41,002 nt of DNA. Source: Acidimicrobiales bacterium (GTDB lineage: Bacteria > Actinomycetota > Acidimicrobiia > Acidimicrobiales > RAAP-2). The notes beneath the pieces are model-generated. The model did not search any database and was not told the origin of the DNA. It saw only the letters and a list, made by a program, of their open reading frames with translations. Below, one piece after another: positions 25,147 through 32,893 of the stretch. The translations under genes were made by a program, and so were the position numbers. The stretch lies in the NCBI GenBank assembly GCA_017883045.1, contig JADGOJ010000012.1, positions 1-41,002 on the forward strand, written 5' to 3'. Position 1 is the first letter of the stretch; the number at the start of each line of letters is the position of its first letter.

Positions 25147-25958
25147 CGAGCCGCCGCCAATCGTGCGAACTCCTCGAGCGTGAGCTCTTCGGGGCGGCGC
25201 GTCTCGACGACGCCGGCGCGCTCGAAGACGCCTTCGGTGGCCCAACCGGCCAGCGAACGCCGGAGCATCTTGCGGCGCTGGCCGAACGAGGTGCGGATCA
25301 CCTCGAAGAGCTGGGCCTCGCTCACCACCGTCGGGTCGACGCGCACGCTCTCGCGACGAACGATCGAGACCAGCGCGGAGTCCACGTTGGGCCGGGGCAG
25401 GAAGACCGAGGGTCCCACCTTGCCCACGATCTTCGCGTCGGCGAAGTACTGGACGCGCAGCGACGCCGCGCCGTAGGCCTCGTCACCGGCCTGGGCCGCG
25501 AAGCGCTCGCCGACCTCCTTTTGGACCATCACGAGCATCCGGCGGATCAGCGGCTCCGCCTCGAGCAGGTGCAGCACGAGGGGCGTCGCCACGTTGTAGG
25601 GGAGGTTGGCGACCACGACCGCCTCGCGCCCGGCGAGGATCTCGTCGTAGTCGGCGTGCAGGGCGTCGGCGCCGTGCACCGTGACGCCGTGGGGCTCGAC
25701 GACCGAGCGCAGCGGACCGAGCAGGTACCGGTCGACCTCCATGGCGTGGACCTCGGCGCCGGTCTCGACGAGCGCGAGGGTCAGGGACCCGAGTCCGGCA
25801 CCGATCTCGAGCACGAGGTCACCGGCACCCACGCCGGCGAGGCGGGCGATGCGCCGCACGGTGTTGGGATCGACCACGAAGTTCTGTCCGAGCGCGCGCG
25901 ACGGGCGCAGCCCGTGGGTTTCGAGGAGCGCGGCCAGTTCAGTGCGGGTGTGGGTCAC
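25143..25958 (-). CDS. rsmA: 16S rRNA dimethyladenosine transferase RsmA (KsgA)
   Basis: Dimethylates the two adjacent adenines near the 3' end of 16S rRNA during small-subunit maturation. The 271 residues show LRPSRALGQNFVVDPN (12-40 region), the SAM site VLEIGAGLGSLTLAL, acidic ligands in HAMEVDR and GADAL, and the catalytic NLPYN followed by a target-binding helical domain (TSFGQRRKMLRRSLAG). GTG 25958 overlaps the stop of the PASTA-RlpA gene (GTGA). The coding frame is open further upstream, but that part is only the shadow of the neighbour. Confidence 0.95.
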   Translation of the reverse strand: MTHTRTELAALLETHGLRPSRALGQNFVVDPNTVRRIARLAGVGAGDLVLEIGAGLGSLTLALVETGAEVHAMEVDRYLLGPLRSVVEPHGVTVHGADALHADYDEILAGREAVVVANLPYNVATPLVLHLLEAEPLIRRMLVMVQKEVGERFAAQAGDEAYGAASLRVQYFADAKIVGKVGPSVFLPRPNVDSALVSIVRRESVRVDPTVVSEAQLFEVIRTSFGQRRKMLRRSLAGWATEGVFERAGVVETRRPEELTLEEFARLAAAR

Positions 25959-26980
25959 CAAGAGACTTTGACACGGAGCACCCCGACGTGGAGCGGGGCG
26001 AGTTGACTGAACTGGGTCTTGTTGAGGTCCACGACCCGGTCGCCGTGGGCCCCCTCGCGGTCGGTGACCACGCAGTGGACGGTCCGGCCACTGTCCAGGT
26101 CGCGCACCGTGATGCGGGTGCCCATCGGCAGGTACCAGGTCGCGCACCTTCCAGGGACGTACGAGTACCACGTCGCCACGCCGATCCGGTAGCGCGCCGG
26201 AGCCTTCTTGAGCGTGGTGGTGGTGGCGCGCACCGTGGTCGTGGTGGTCGGCGTCGTTGCGGTCGTGGTCGTCGTAGACGTGACCTCGCCGGGATAGGTG
26301 GTGGTCGAGACCGCGGTGGTCGTGGTCGTGGTCGTGGGCGAGGTCTTGGCCGCTGGCCTGGTCGTCGTGGTGGTCGGATGCTTCAGCGTGGTGGTGGTGC
26401 GCTTCACGGCGACGACGGGCTTGGCCGTCGGGCGAGGCCGGTGGGTGCTGACCCTGAGCAGTACCTCGGCGTGCCAGGCGACGCGGGTCCCCGGGGCCGG
26501 TGACTGGTGCACCACGACCACCCACCGCCCGGTCGAACTCCCTGGCCCACGGGTCTGGAAGTACAGACCGGCCCTCTTCATGGCGGCGAAGGTCTGGGCC
26601 CGGGAGAGCCCGATCACCCGTGGCACGGCCTGGCGTGCGTGGGGACGGCGCATGGTCGTGGTCAGCGTCGCCTGGGCGTGCCAGGCGACGAGGGTCCCGG
26701 GGGCGGGCGACTGCGCGGCGACCGCCACCCACTTGCCGCTCGCGCTGCCGGGGCCGCGGGTCTGGAAGTAGAGCTGGTCGGCCTTCATGACGGCGTAGAC
26801 CCGGGCGCGAGTGAGCCCGACCAGCCGGGGCATGTGGCGCGGGGCGTGACTGGTCACCGCGCCCGCTTCGAGCGGCGCGACCAGTACCAGTGCCATCGCC
26901 AGCACGGCGAACAAGGTAAGAAGCGACGTCGGGCGCCGTTGGGCCCGACGGATTGATGCCCTCAGATCTCCACCCTCCAC
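25955..26980 (-). CDS. PASTA-PASTA-RlpA-like cell-wall protein
   Basis: An exported protein of about 341 residues. After a basic start there is a membrane/signal segment (LLTLFAVLAMALVLVAPLEA). Two PASTA-type repeats follow, sharing LYFQTRGPGS and AQSPAPGT/HQSPAPGT with about 60 residues each. Next comes a long Thr-rich linker, then a double-psi beta-barrel of the RlpA/3D type (GVATWYSYVPGRCATWYLPM, VRDLDSGRTVHCVVTDREGA, HGDRVVDLN with the Asp). PASTA repeats bind peptidoglycan or stem peptides; RlpA-type barrels include lytic transglycosylases. It sits exactly where mycobacteria have the resuscitation factor rpfB (tatD-X-rsmA). The start GTG 26980 is uncertain; several GTG/TTG codons are possible. 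Confidence 0.8.
   Translation of the reverse strand: MEGGDLRASIRRAQRRPTSLLTLFAVLAMALVLVAPLEAGAVTSHAPRHMPRLVGLTRARVYAVMKADQLYFQTRGPGSASGKWVAVAAQSPAPGTLVAWHAQATLTTTMRRPHARQAVPRVIGLSRAQTFAAMKRAGLYFQTRGPGSSTGRWVVVVHQSPAPGTRVAWHAEVLLRVSTHRPRPTAKPVVAVKRTTTTLKHPTTTTTRPAAKTSPTTTTTTTAVSTTTYPGEVTSTTTTTATTPTTTTTVRATTTTLKKAPARYRIGVATWYSYVPGRCATWYLPMGTRITVRDLDSGRTVHCVVTDREGAHGDRVVDLNKTQFSQLAPLHVGVLRVKVSW
26451..26834 (-). repeat. Tandem PASTA-encoding repeat
   Basis: Two units of about 180 bp (roughly 26655-26834 and 26451-26630) encode the two PASTA modules and are similar at the DNA level, for example around the codons for YFQTRGPGS and for SPAPGT. This points to a fairly recent internal duplication. 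Confidence 0.65.
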
Positions 26981-27088
26981 CAGGACAGCGGTTCGTATCC
27001 GAACTCCCCGCCCCACAACGCTAGGGGGGCGCGAGGCGCAAGGCAACTCGTCACTCGTGGCCAGATGGAATACCTGACCAACGGCTGT

Positions 27089-27883
27089 TTATCGGGCGGG
27101 GAGCTTGAACAGCCTCGCGGTATTGGCGACCGTCGCCTCGCGCAGCGCCGTGAAGCTGTCGCCGCGCAGTTCGGCGACGAACTCGCCAACGACGGTGACG
27201 AAGGCCGGCTCGTTGGTCCGCCCGCGGTACGGCACGGGTGCGAGGAAGGGGCTGTCGGTCTCGACGTGCAGTCGACCGATCGGCACGACGCGCACCGCCT
27301 CACGCAGCGACTCGGCGTTCTTGAAGGTCACCACCCCCGAGATGGAGATGTCGCAGCCGAGCTCGAGGCATTCCAGCGCCTCGTCGGTGTTGCCGGTGAA
27401 GCAGTGCACTACCGTGCGCGCCGGCACCCCCTCGCTGCGAAGGACGTGGAAGAGGTCGCCAAAGGCGTCGCGCGCGTGGATCACCAGCGCCAGGTCGAGC
27501 TCGTGGGCGAGGCCGATCTGGGCGGAGAACGCCTGGCGCTGGGCCTCGCGCGGCGAATGCTCGTAGTAGTAGTCCAGGCCGCATTCACCGATGCCCACGA
27601 GTCTCGGGTGGCCCTCGCGCGCCATCTCGAGGATCGGGCCGAGGTCGTGGGTCGCCTCGTGCGGGTGCAGGCCGACGGTCGCGTAGATCTCAACGGGGCC
27701 CTCGAGCGCCGTGATCGCGAGCGCCTCTCGCGACGTCTGCGCGTCGGTGCCGATCACCACGACGCGGTCGACTCCCCCGTCGAACGCCCTGGCCAACGTC
27801 TCGTCGACGTCGGCGGCGACCTTCTCGTCATCGGAGAGGAACCGCTCCTGGAGGTGGCAGTGCGCGTCGGTCCAGTGGCTCAT
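27089..27883 (-). CDS. tatD: TatD family metal-dependent deoxyribonuclease
   Basis: A TIM-barrel 3'-5' nuclease of the TatD/YcfH type, 264 residues. The metal ligands are visible: TDAHCHLQ (His8 and His10), GIGECGLDYYY (Glu), LVIHARDAF (His), VHCFTGN (His) and HVETDSPFLAPVPYRG (Asp) near 205-220. The start overlaps the metG stop (ATGA), so it is read from the metG transcript. The metG-tatD pair is common in bacteria. Its physiological substrate is not certain; DNA repair or quality-control roles have been shown for relatives. Confidence 0.94.
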   Translation of the reverse strand: MSHWTDAHCHLQERFLSDDEKVAADVDETLARAFDGGVDRVVVIGTDAQTSREALAITALEGPVEIYATVGLHPHEATHDLGPILEMAREGHPRLVGIGECGLDYYYEHSPREAQRQAFSAQIGLAHELDLALVIHARDAFGDLFHVLRSEGVPARTVVHCFTGNTDEALECLELGCDISISGVVTFKNAESLREAVRVVPIGRLHVETDSPFLAPVPYRGRTNEPAFVTVVGEFVAELRGDSFTALREATVANTARLFKLPAR

Positions 27884-29412
27884 GCGTCACTCTTGATTCG
27901 AGGGAAGAGCGGATCACCCCGGTGGACGGTGACCCCGCCGGGGTACTGGCCCCACGTGGCGCTCTGGTCGAAGGTCGACTCGCACGGTGAACCGCCGAGT
28001 CCGATGCGCCGCCAGATCTCCTCGCACACCCTGGGCATCGCCGGCGTCGTCAGGATGGCGACGAGTCGTATCGCCTCGAGGGCGTCGCCCAAGACCGCGT
28101 CGACCTCGGGGCCGGGCTCCATCTTCCACGGGGCGTGCAGCTCGAGGTAGGCGTTGGTCGCGCCGATGAGGCCCCACGTAGCCTCGAGCGCGCGCTGGGG
28201 CGCGAAGTCGCTCCAAGCCTCGGCCGTCTCGTGAATCGCCCGCTCGGCGTCGGCGCGCAGGGCCGAGTCCGGTCGTGGCGCGGGGCCGGCGCCGGCGCAC
28301 TTGGAGTTGACGACCGCGGTGACGCGCGCCACGAGGTTGCCCAGGTTGTTGGCCAGGTCGGTGTTGTAGCGCTGGGTGATGCCCTCGAGGGAGAACTCGC
28401 CGTCGTTGCCCAGCGAGGTCTCGCGCAGCAGGTAGTAGCGGATCGGGTCGACGCCGAACAGGTTGGTCAACATCACCGGGGCGATGTCGCTCAGGCGCAG
28501 TTCGCCCTCGGCGGCCATGGTCTTGGAGAGCTTCTGCCCCCCGATGAGCAGCCAACCGTGCACCTGGACGTGACTGACGGGCTCGAGGCCCGCGGCCATG
28601 CACATGGCCGGCCACCACACGCAGTGGAACCGGATGATCTCCTTGCCGATCAGGTGATGTGAGTTCGGCCACCACTTGGCGACCTCGTCGTCGTCGCGGC
28701 CGTAGCCAATCGCCGTGAGGTAGTTGATCAGTGCGTCGTACCAGACGTAGAAGACGTGGTTCTCGTCCCAGGGCACCGGCACACCCCAGGCGATCGAGGT
28801 CCGGGTGATAGAGATGTCGCGCAGCCCGCCCTTGATGAACGAGTACGCCTCGTTGCGCTTGGTCTCGGGGGTGACGAAGCTGGGATGCTCCGCGTAGTGC
28901 TCGAGCAGCCGATCCTCGAAGGCGCTGAGCCGGAAGAACCAATTCTCCTCCTCCATCTCGATCAGCGGCCGGCCGTGGATCGGGCAGTTCCCGCCGACGC
29001 TCGCCTCGGGCGTGAAGTAGTCCTCGCAGCTCACGCAGTAGAGGCCCTTGTAGACGTCCTTATAGATGTAGCCGTTCTCGTAGATCGCGGTGAGGAACTT
29101 CTGGACGCTCTCGTAGTGGCGCGGCTCGGTCGTGCGGATGAAGTCGTCGTAACTGATATCGAGCGCGTCCCAGGCCTCCTGGAACCGAGCCGAGGTCCGG
29201 TCCGTCCAGTCCCGGGCCGACATGTCGTGCTTGGCGGCGGCGTCGGCCACCTTCTGGCCGTGTTCGTCGGTGCCGGTGAGGAACTTGGTCTCGTCGCCGA
29301 TCAATCGGTGCCAACGGGCCATGGCGTCGGCGTTGACGGTGCAGTAGGCGTGGCCCACGTGCGGGGCGTCGTTGACGTAGTAGATCGGGGTGGTGATGTA
29401 GAAGCGACCCAT
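27880..29412 (-). CDS. metG: Methionyl-tRNA synthetase
   Basis: Charges tRNA-Met, including the initiator. The 510 residues give a class I synthetase: TPIYYVNDAPHVGHAYCTVN (HIGH motif as HVGH), TGTDEHGQKV, a single zinc knuckle CVSCEDYFTPEASVGGNCPIH at about 125-145, and the KMSKS loop as QKLSKT near 300. There is no C-terminal tRNA-binding EMAP domain, which suits the short form. A TAACGT box lies 6 nt before ATG 29412, so the metG-tatD transcript is probably leaderless. Confidence 0.97.
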   Translation of the reverse strand: MGRFYITTPIYYVNDAPHVGHAYCTVNADAMARWHRLIGDETKFLTGTDEHGQKVADAAAKHDMSARDWTDRTSARFQEAWDALDISYDDFIRTTEPRHYESVQKFLTAIYENGYIYKDVYKGLYCVSCEDYFTPEASVGGNCPIHGRPLIEMEEENWFFRLSAFEDRLLEHYAEHPSFVTPETKRNEAYSFIKGGLRDISITRTSIAWGVPVPWDENHVFYVWYDALINYLTAIGYGRDDDEVAKWWPNSHHLIGKEIIRFHCVWWPAMCMAAGLEPVSHVQVHGWLLIGGQKLSKTMAAEGELRLSDIAPVMLTNLFGVDPIRYYLLRETSLGNDGEFSLEGITQRYNTDLANNLGNLVARVTAVVNSKCAGAGPAPRPDSALRADAERAIHETAEAWSDFAPQRALEATWGLIGATNAYLELHAPWKMEPGPEVDAVLGDALEAIRLVAILTTPAMPRVCEEIWRRIGLGGSPCESTFDQSATWGQYPGGVTVHRGDPLFPRIKSDA

Positions 29413-29418
29413 CGCTCA

Positions 29419-29424
29419 ACGTTA
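29419..29424 (-). promoter_or_regulatory. -10 box TAACGT of metG (leaderless)
   Basis: On the minus strand TAACGT is followed by TGAGCG and the ATG at 29412, a spacing of 6 nt. It lies in the 17-nt gap after rsmI. Confidence 0.55.
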
Positions 29425-29429
29425 CCGAC

Positions 29430-30293
29430 TCAACGGACCTCGCCAGCTCGGAGCTCTAATGCGAGTCGGTAGACGACCCGGTGCGCGACACCGAGCGACT
29501 GCGCGACGAACGTCACCGCGTCGCGCGTCGTCGCCCCGCTGGTGAGCTGCTCGGCCAAGGCGGCGCGGACGAAGTCGTCATCCAGCAGCGGTGCGTCCGG
29601 CGCGCCCTCGAGCACGACCACGACCTCGCCGATGACGTCGCGCGCACCCATCAGCTGGGCGACCTGCTGCACCGTTCCTCGCACGACCTCCTCGTGGAGC
29701 TTGGTGATCTCGCGCGCCACGCAGACTCGACGGTTGGCGAAGTGGACGGCCATCTCGGCCAGGGTCGTGGCGAGGCGCTGGGGTGATTCGTAGAAGACGA
29801 TGGTGCGAGGCTCGTTCACCCACTGGGCGTAGAGACGAGCGCGATCGCCGGCCTTTCGCGGAACGAATCCCTCCATGCAGAACCGCTCGGTGGCGAGCCC
29901 GCTGATGGTCAGTGCCGCGACGACCGCCGAAGGCCCCGGGGCGGTGGTGACCTCGAGTCCAGCCTCGGCGACCGCCGCCACCACTCGGGCTCCGGGGTCG
30001 CTGATCCCCGGGGTCCCCGCGTCGCTGATCACCACGATCACCCGCCCGGAGGCGACGTGCTCGACGATCTCCTCGCAGAGCGACGCCTCGTTGTGCTCGT
30101 GCATGGCGCGAAGGCGTCCATTGACCGCGATGGCGTGGGCGCTGAACAGCGTGCTCGATCGCCTCGTGTCCTCGCAGTACACGAGGTCGGCGCTGGCGAG
30201 CAGCTCGAGGGCCCTTCGAGAGATGTCGCCCAGGTTCCCGAGCGGGGTCGCGACGATGACGAGCCGGCCACTGGCGGTCGTGCTGTTTTCCAC
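29430..30293 (-). CDS. rsmI: 16S rRNA (cytidine-2'-O)-methyltransferase RsmI
   Basis: A tetrapyrrole-methylase-fold enzyme that 2'-O-methylates cytidine 1402 of 16S rRNA. The 287 residues show LVIVATPLGNLGDISRRALE at the start, YCEDTRRSSTL, the SAM-site signature VVISDAGTPGISDPGARVV, PGPSAVVAALTISGL, and FYESPQRLATTLAEM. GTG 30293 is chosen because a GAGGGGA ribosome binding site lies 5-6 nt upstream and family members begin at this point. A longer reading from GTG 30344 is possible. It is divergent from the bL37 gene. Confidence 0.93.
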   Translation of the reverse strand: MENSTTASGRLVIVATPLGNLGDISRRALELLASADLVYCEDTRRSSTLFSAHAIAVNGRLRAMHEHNEASLCEEIVEHVASGRVIVVISDAGTPGISDPGARVVAAVAEAGLEVTTAPGPSAVVAALTISGLATERFCMEGFVPRKAGDRARLYAQWVNEPRTIVFYESPQRLATTLAEMAVHFANRRVCVAREITKLHEEVVRGTVQQVAQLMGARDVIGEVVVVLEGAPDAPLLDDDFVRAALAEQLTSGATTRDAVTFVAQSLGVAHRVVYRLALELRAGEVR

Positions 30294-30332
30294 GGAAGTC
30301 CCCTCGTTTGGCCCTGCGAGCCCTGCACCCAC

Positions 30333-30338
30333 TAACAT
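30333..30338 (+). promoter_or_regulatory. -10 box TAACAT of the bL37 gene (leaderless)
   Basis: TAACAT is followed by 8 nt and ATG 30347. No ribosome binding site is present. Confidence 0.55.
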
Positions 30339-30346
30339 TGTCACCT

Positions 30347-30430
30347 ATGTCAAAGCGGACTGTGAAGCGCAAGCTACGCGCCAAGAAGAAGGCCAACCAC
30401 GGCAAGAAGCCGAACTGCGGGCGCGGCTAA
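30347..30430 (+). CDS. Mini ribosomal protein bL37-like
   Basis: A 27-residue basic peptide, MSKRTVKRKLRAKKKANHGK followed by KPNCGRG. The core K-ANHGK-PN matches the end of the mycobacterial bL37 peptide (SKANHGKRPN), a small protein of the 50S subunit known from mycobacterial ribosome structures. It lies well below usual gene-finder limits, but it has a good TAACAT promoter box and converges cleanly with the next gene (11-nt gap). The extra Cys-Gly-Arg-Gly tail is not in the mycobacterial form as I remember it. The assignment rests on this short match. Confidence 0.8.
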   Translation: MSKRTVKRKLRAKKKANHGKKPNCGRG

Positions 30431-30441
30431 GGCCGTTTCGC

Positions 30442-31299
30442 CTACAGCGCCCCGTCCCACGCACAGCCCCGCTCCTTCAAGAGTTCGGACAGCGTCGTCG
30501 GCCTGTCGCTGATGAGGCCGTCGACCCCCAAGTCGAGCAGCCGTCGCATTTCGTTCAGCTCGTTGATCGTCCAGACGTGCACCGCCACGTCCGCGTCGTG
30601 CGCGGCCCGCACGAAACGCTCGTCGACGACGGTGACGTCACCGAAGGTGGCCGGGACCTGGAAGGCGCAGACCGGTGGCACGAGCGGTGGCGCCCCTTCG
30701 ACGAGGGAGAAGAAGAACGCGGCGGTCTCGCCCGTCGCGGCTGACGTCGCGACCTCGGGAGCCAGCGCGCGGAACTTCTGGATCGCCGCATCGTGGAACG
30801 ACGCCACGATGACCGAACCGGTCCGGTCAAGACGCCGCAACTCGTCGGCCAAGAGCCCCTCGTAGGGTTCGACGTCGGGGTCCGAGCGCTTGATGTCCAA
30901 GTTCAAGAGCACGCCGGGGAAGCTCCGGCTGACTTCTTCGAGCGTCACGATGCCGAAGTTGCGATCGACGGGTGCCTTCGCGCGATGCAGGTACTCGTCC
31001 TCGGAACGGCCGTGGGTCACCGCGTCGCCGGCGATCCACCAGTACGCGTTGTCCATCTCTCGCAACTGCTCGAGGGTCAGATTCGCGATCTCGCCCTCGT
31101 GGTTCGTCGTGCGGTCCACGGTCTCGTCGTGGCAGACGACGATCTGACGGTCCCTGGTCGCGTGCACGTCGAGCTCGATCGCCGTCGCGCCGTTGCCCAA
31201 CGCCTGGCCGATCGCCCCGAGCGTCGACGAGGGCCCCTCGAACGACCCGCCCTGATGGGCGAAGGCGATGACCCGGCGCGTCAGCCAGGGACTGCTCAT
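30442..31299 (-). CDS. Glycerophosphodiester phosphodiesterase-like protein with altered active-site motif
   Basis: A TIM-barrel GDPD-family protein, 285 residues, no signal peptide. Family landmarks kept: AHQGG (His15), ATAIELDVHATRD (Glu42, Asp44), VVCHDETVDRTT (His57), LNLDIK, and VHVWTINELNEMRRLLDLGVDGLISDRP at the C-terminus. Two usual features are changed: the Arg after the first His is Gln16, and the PENT metal-site motif is PSST (23-26). The catalytic His pair and the E-x-D are intact, so it may still hydrolyse phosphodiesters, perhaps with a different substrate. ATG 31299 overlaps the DUF3817 stop, so it is the third gene of that operon. Confidence 0.82.
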   Translation of the reverse strand: MSSPWLTRRVIAFAHQGGSFEGPSSTLGAIGQALGNGATAIELDVHATRDRQIVVCHDETVDRTTNHEGEIANLTLEQLREMDNAYWWIAGDAVTHGRSEDEYLHRAKAPVDRNFGIVTLEEVSRSFPGVLLNLDIKRSDPDVEPYEGLLADELRRLDRTGSVIVASFHDAAIQKFRALAPEVATSAATGETAAFFFSLVEGAPPLVPPVCAFQVPATFGDVTVVDERFVRAAHDADVAVHVWTINELNEMRRLLDLGVDGLISDRPTTLSELLKERGCAWDGAL

Positions 31300-31622
31300 C
31301 TGGTGGCGAAGCCGGTCGGATAGAGCTTCAGGCGCATCCGGTGCTCGAGATAGAACGCCAATCCGGGCACGAAGCCCGCGAGGAACATGATCGCGAGATA
31401 GCCGACGTTCAGCCGGAACTTCAAGACCATCTGGAAGCACATGATCATGTAGAGCGGGTAGAGCACGACGCCGTGCCCGATGCCCACGATCTGCACGAAC
31501 CACTTCATGTCCTTCCACAGGGCGAGGTCCACCGAGTGCAGCACGAGCGTCACGCACAGGATCAGCAACGTCGTACCCGTGACGAACGACATCAAGCGAT
31601 AGCGCCGGAAAGCACCGTCCAT
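31296..31622 (-). CDS. DUF3817 integral membrane protein
   Basis: A 108-residue membrane protein with three hydrophobic segments: FVTGTTLLILCVTLVLHSVD, GIGHGVVLYPLYMIMCFQMV and YLAIMFLAGFVPGLAFYLE. The pattern FVQIVGIGHGVVLYPLYMIM with its conserved Gly-His is the DUF3817 hallmark. The function is unknown. In mycobacteria a DUF3817 gene (Rv1342c) lies next to lprD (Rv1343c), and the same pairing is seen here. The start ATG 31622 overlaps the preceding stop (TGATG). Confidence 0.85.
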   Translation of the reverse strand: MDGAFRRYRLMSFVTGTTLLILCVTLVLHSVDLALWKDMKWFVQIVGIGHGVVLYPLYMIMCFQMVLKFRLNVGYLAIMFLAGFVPGLAFYLEHRMRLKLYPTGFATR

Positions 31623-31996
31623 CAGTGTCCCCAGAGTCTCTTCTTCGGGACCGAGGCGATCTGCGCCAGGTGGTCGTTGTACGCCGCGAGCAGTGGGTCT
31701 TCGCCTTGGGCGCTCGCTTGACGGGCGGCCTGGGCCTCGGCGCGCATCTCCTCCTCGTACTCGCGTCGGGCCCTCTCCTGATGCTCGGTCACCTTCTCGA
31801 GGTTCAAGAGCGCGTACCAGCCGAGCACGCCGAAGATCCCAAAGACGGGCCACTCGATCGCGTAGAAGTAGCTGAGCGAGCTTCCCTCCATCGCGCGACC
31901 GACCTGCCACCATGCCGCCACCGCGCACACGCATATCCACAGGGCGAGCGCCAGATGCAAGCCGAGCGCTCGGCGAGAGAAATACTTCGACTTCAC
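31622..31996 (-). CDS. LprD-like small membrane protein
   Basis: A protein of about 124 residues with two membrane segments (LGLHLALALWICVCAVAAWW, then AIEWPVFGIFGVLGWYALLN), followed by a charged coiled-coil-like tail (VTEHQERARREYEEEMRAEA) facing the cytosol. The YAIEWPVFGIFG stretch resembles LprD-type partners of DUF3817 proteins. The start is set at GTG 31996, because TAGGAT ends 6 nt upstream. GTG 32002, directly against the box, would leave no room for a transcript start. It is the first gene of a three-gene operon. The function is unknown. Confidence 0.75.
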   Translation of the reverse strand: MKSKYFSRRALGLHLALALWICVCAVAAWWQVGRAMEGSSLSYFYAIEWPVFGIFGVLGWYALLNLEKVTEHQERARREYEEEMRAEAQAARQASAQGEDPLLAAYNDHLAQIASVPKKRLWGH

Positions 31997-32002
31997 AGCC
32001 AC

Positions 32003-32008
32003 ATCCTA
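32003..32008 (-). promoter_or_regulatory. -10 box TAGGAT of the LprD-like operon (leaderless)
   Basis: On the minus strand TAGGAT is followed by GTGGCT and then GTG 31996. The spacing decides between two in-frame GTG codons. Confidence 0.5.
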
Positions 32009-32038
32009 ACGAGAGGTGTCTCGCGCCACCATCCGTCG

Positions 32039-32044
32039 TAGGAT
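32039..32044 (+). promoter_or_regulatory. -10 box TAGGAT of ctaG (leaderless)
   Basis: TAGGAT is followed by 7 nt and GTG 32052. The same hexamer serves the divergent operon 31 bp away, so two promoters share a 55-bp gap. Confidence 0.55.
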
Positions 32045-32051
32045 TCAAACT

Positions 32052-32891
32052 GTGCCAATGCTGACGCTGCAACAGTTCTCGTGGCGTCATCTGAACCAGT
32101 GGCAACCCGACATCGTCCCGATCGCGCTGCTGGTGGGTGCCGGCCTGCTCTACGTCCTGGCCGCGCGGCGCGCGACTTCGTGGTCGAGGCTGCGAACGAC
32201 CTCGTTCGTCGCCGGGCTCGTCGTCACGTTCCTCGCGACCGAGTCGGTCCTCGGGGTCTTCGACCACGAGTACTTCAGCGCCCACATGATTCAGCACCTG
32301 ATGCTGATCATGATCGCGGCGCCGCTCTTCGCCCTCAGCGCGCCGCTCGACCTGGCCTACGCCACCGGTCCGCCGGGACTGCGCCGATTCCTCGACGGCC
32401 GATTGATGGCGGTGGTGACCCACCCGCTCGTCGCCTTCGCGGCCTACTTCGTCTTCATCCCGCTCACCCATCTCACGGGACTGTTCGACCTGATGCTGCG
32501 CCACGATTGGCTGCACAACCTCGAACACGTCGGCTTCCTCGTCGCCGGCTACCTCTTCTTTCGCGCCGCCTTCGGCCTCGAGCGCGGTGTCACCATCCAC
32601 CGGGGCCTGCGCCTGGTCTACGTGATGGCGGCCGTGCCGGTGGACACGTTCACGGGACTGGCCCTCGCGATGTCGTCGAAGAACCCGTTTCCGAGCTACG
32701 AGACGATGGCGCCTTCGGGTTCGACCAGCGCCTCGATCCTGGACAACGTGCACCTCGGCGGCGCGATCATGTGGATCGGGGGCGACGCTTTGATGCTGCT
32801 CGCCTGCATCCCGATCGCCGTGGCGTGGGTGAAGTGGGAGACGGTTCGCACCAGAGAGCTCGACGCCGAACTGGACCGCCAGGGCCTTTAG
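32052..32891 (+). CDS. ctaG: Cytochrome c oxidase assembly protein, caa3-type CtaG
   Basis: An integral membrane factor of 279 residues, involved in copper delivery or assembly of aa3/caa3 oxidase. About seven hydrophobic segments are seen. Conserved family elements are FFDHEYFSAHMIQHLMLIMI-like (here GVFDHEYFSAHMIQHLML), APLFALSAPL, HDWLHNLEHVGFLVAGYLFF and NVHLGGAIMWIGGD, with several membrane-facing His and Met residues suited to copper. The start at GTG 32052 follows a leaderless promoter. It converges with the adenosine-kinase-like gene, leaving 2 nt between stops. No oxidase subunit genes are in the window. Confidence 0.9.
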   Translation: MPMLTLQQFSWRHLNQWQPDIVPIALLVGAGLLYVLAARRATSWSRLRTTSFVAGLVVTFLATESVLGVFDHEYFSAHMIQHLMLIMIAAPLFALSAPLDLAYATGPPGLRRFLDGRLMAVVTHPLVAFAAYFVFIPLTHLTGLFDLMLRHDWLHNLEHVGFLVAGYLFFRAAFGLERGVTIHRGLRLVYVMAAVPVDTFTGLALAMSSKNPFPSYETMAPSGSTSASILDNVHLGGAIMWIGGDALMLLACIPIAVAWVKWETVRTRELDAELDRQGL

Positions 32892-32893
32892 GT

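Noticed and set aside
26200..26420. Low-complexity GT/GGT-rich tract as a recombination repeat
   Set aside because: It is explained by the Thr-rich linker of the PASTA-RlpA protein.
25959..26732. Apparent fusion of rsmA to a long upstream region
   Set aside because: The upstream part is an alternate frame of the PASTA-RlpA gene, low in complexity. RsmA motifs begin right after GTG 25958.
26981..27088. Riboswitch (c-di-AMP type) before the PASTA-RlpA gene
   Set aside because: Such switches often precede wall hydrolases in actinobacteria, but the interval is only about 100 nt and no recognisable conserved elements are present.
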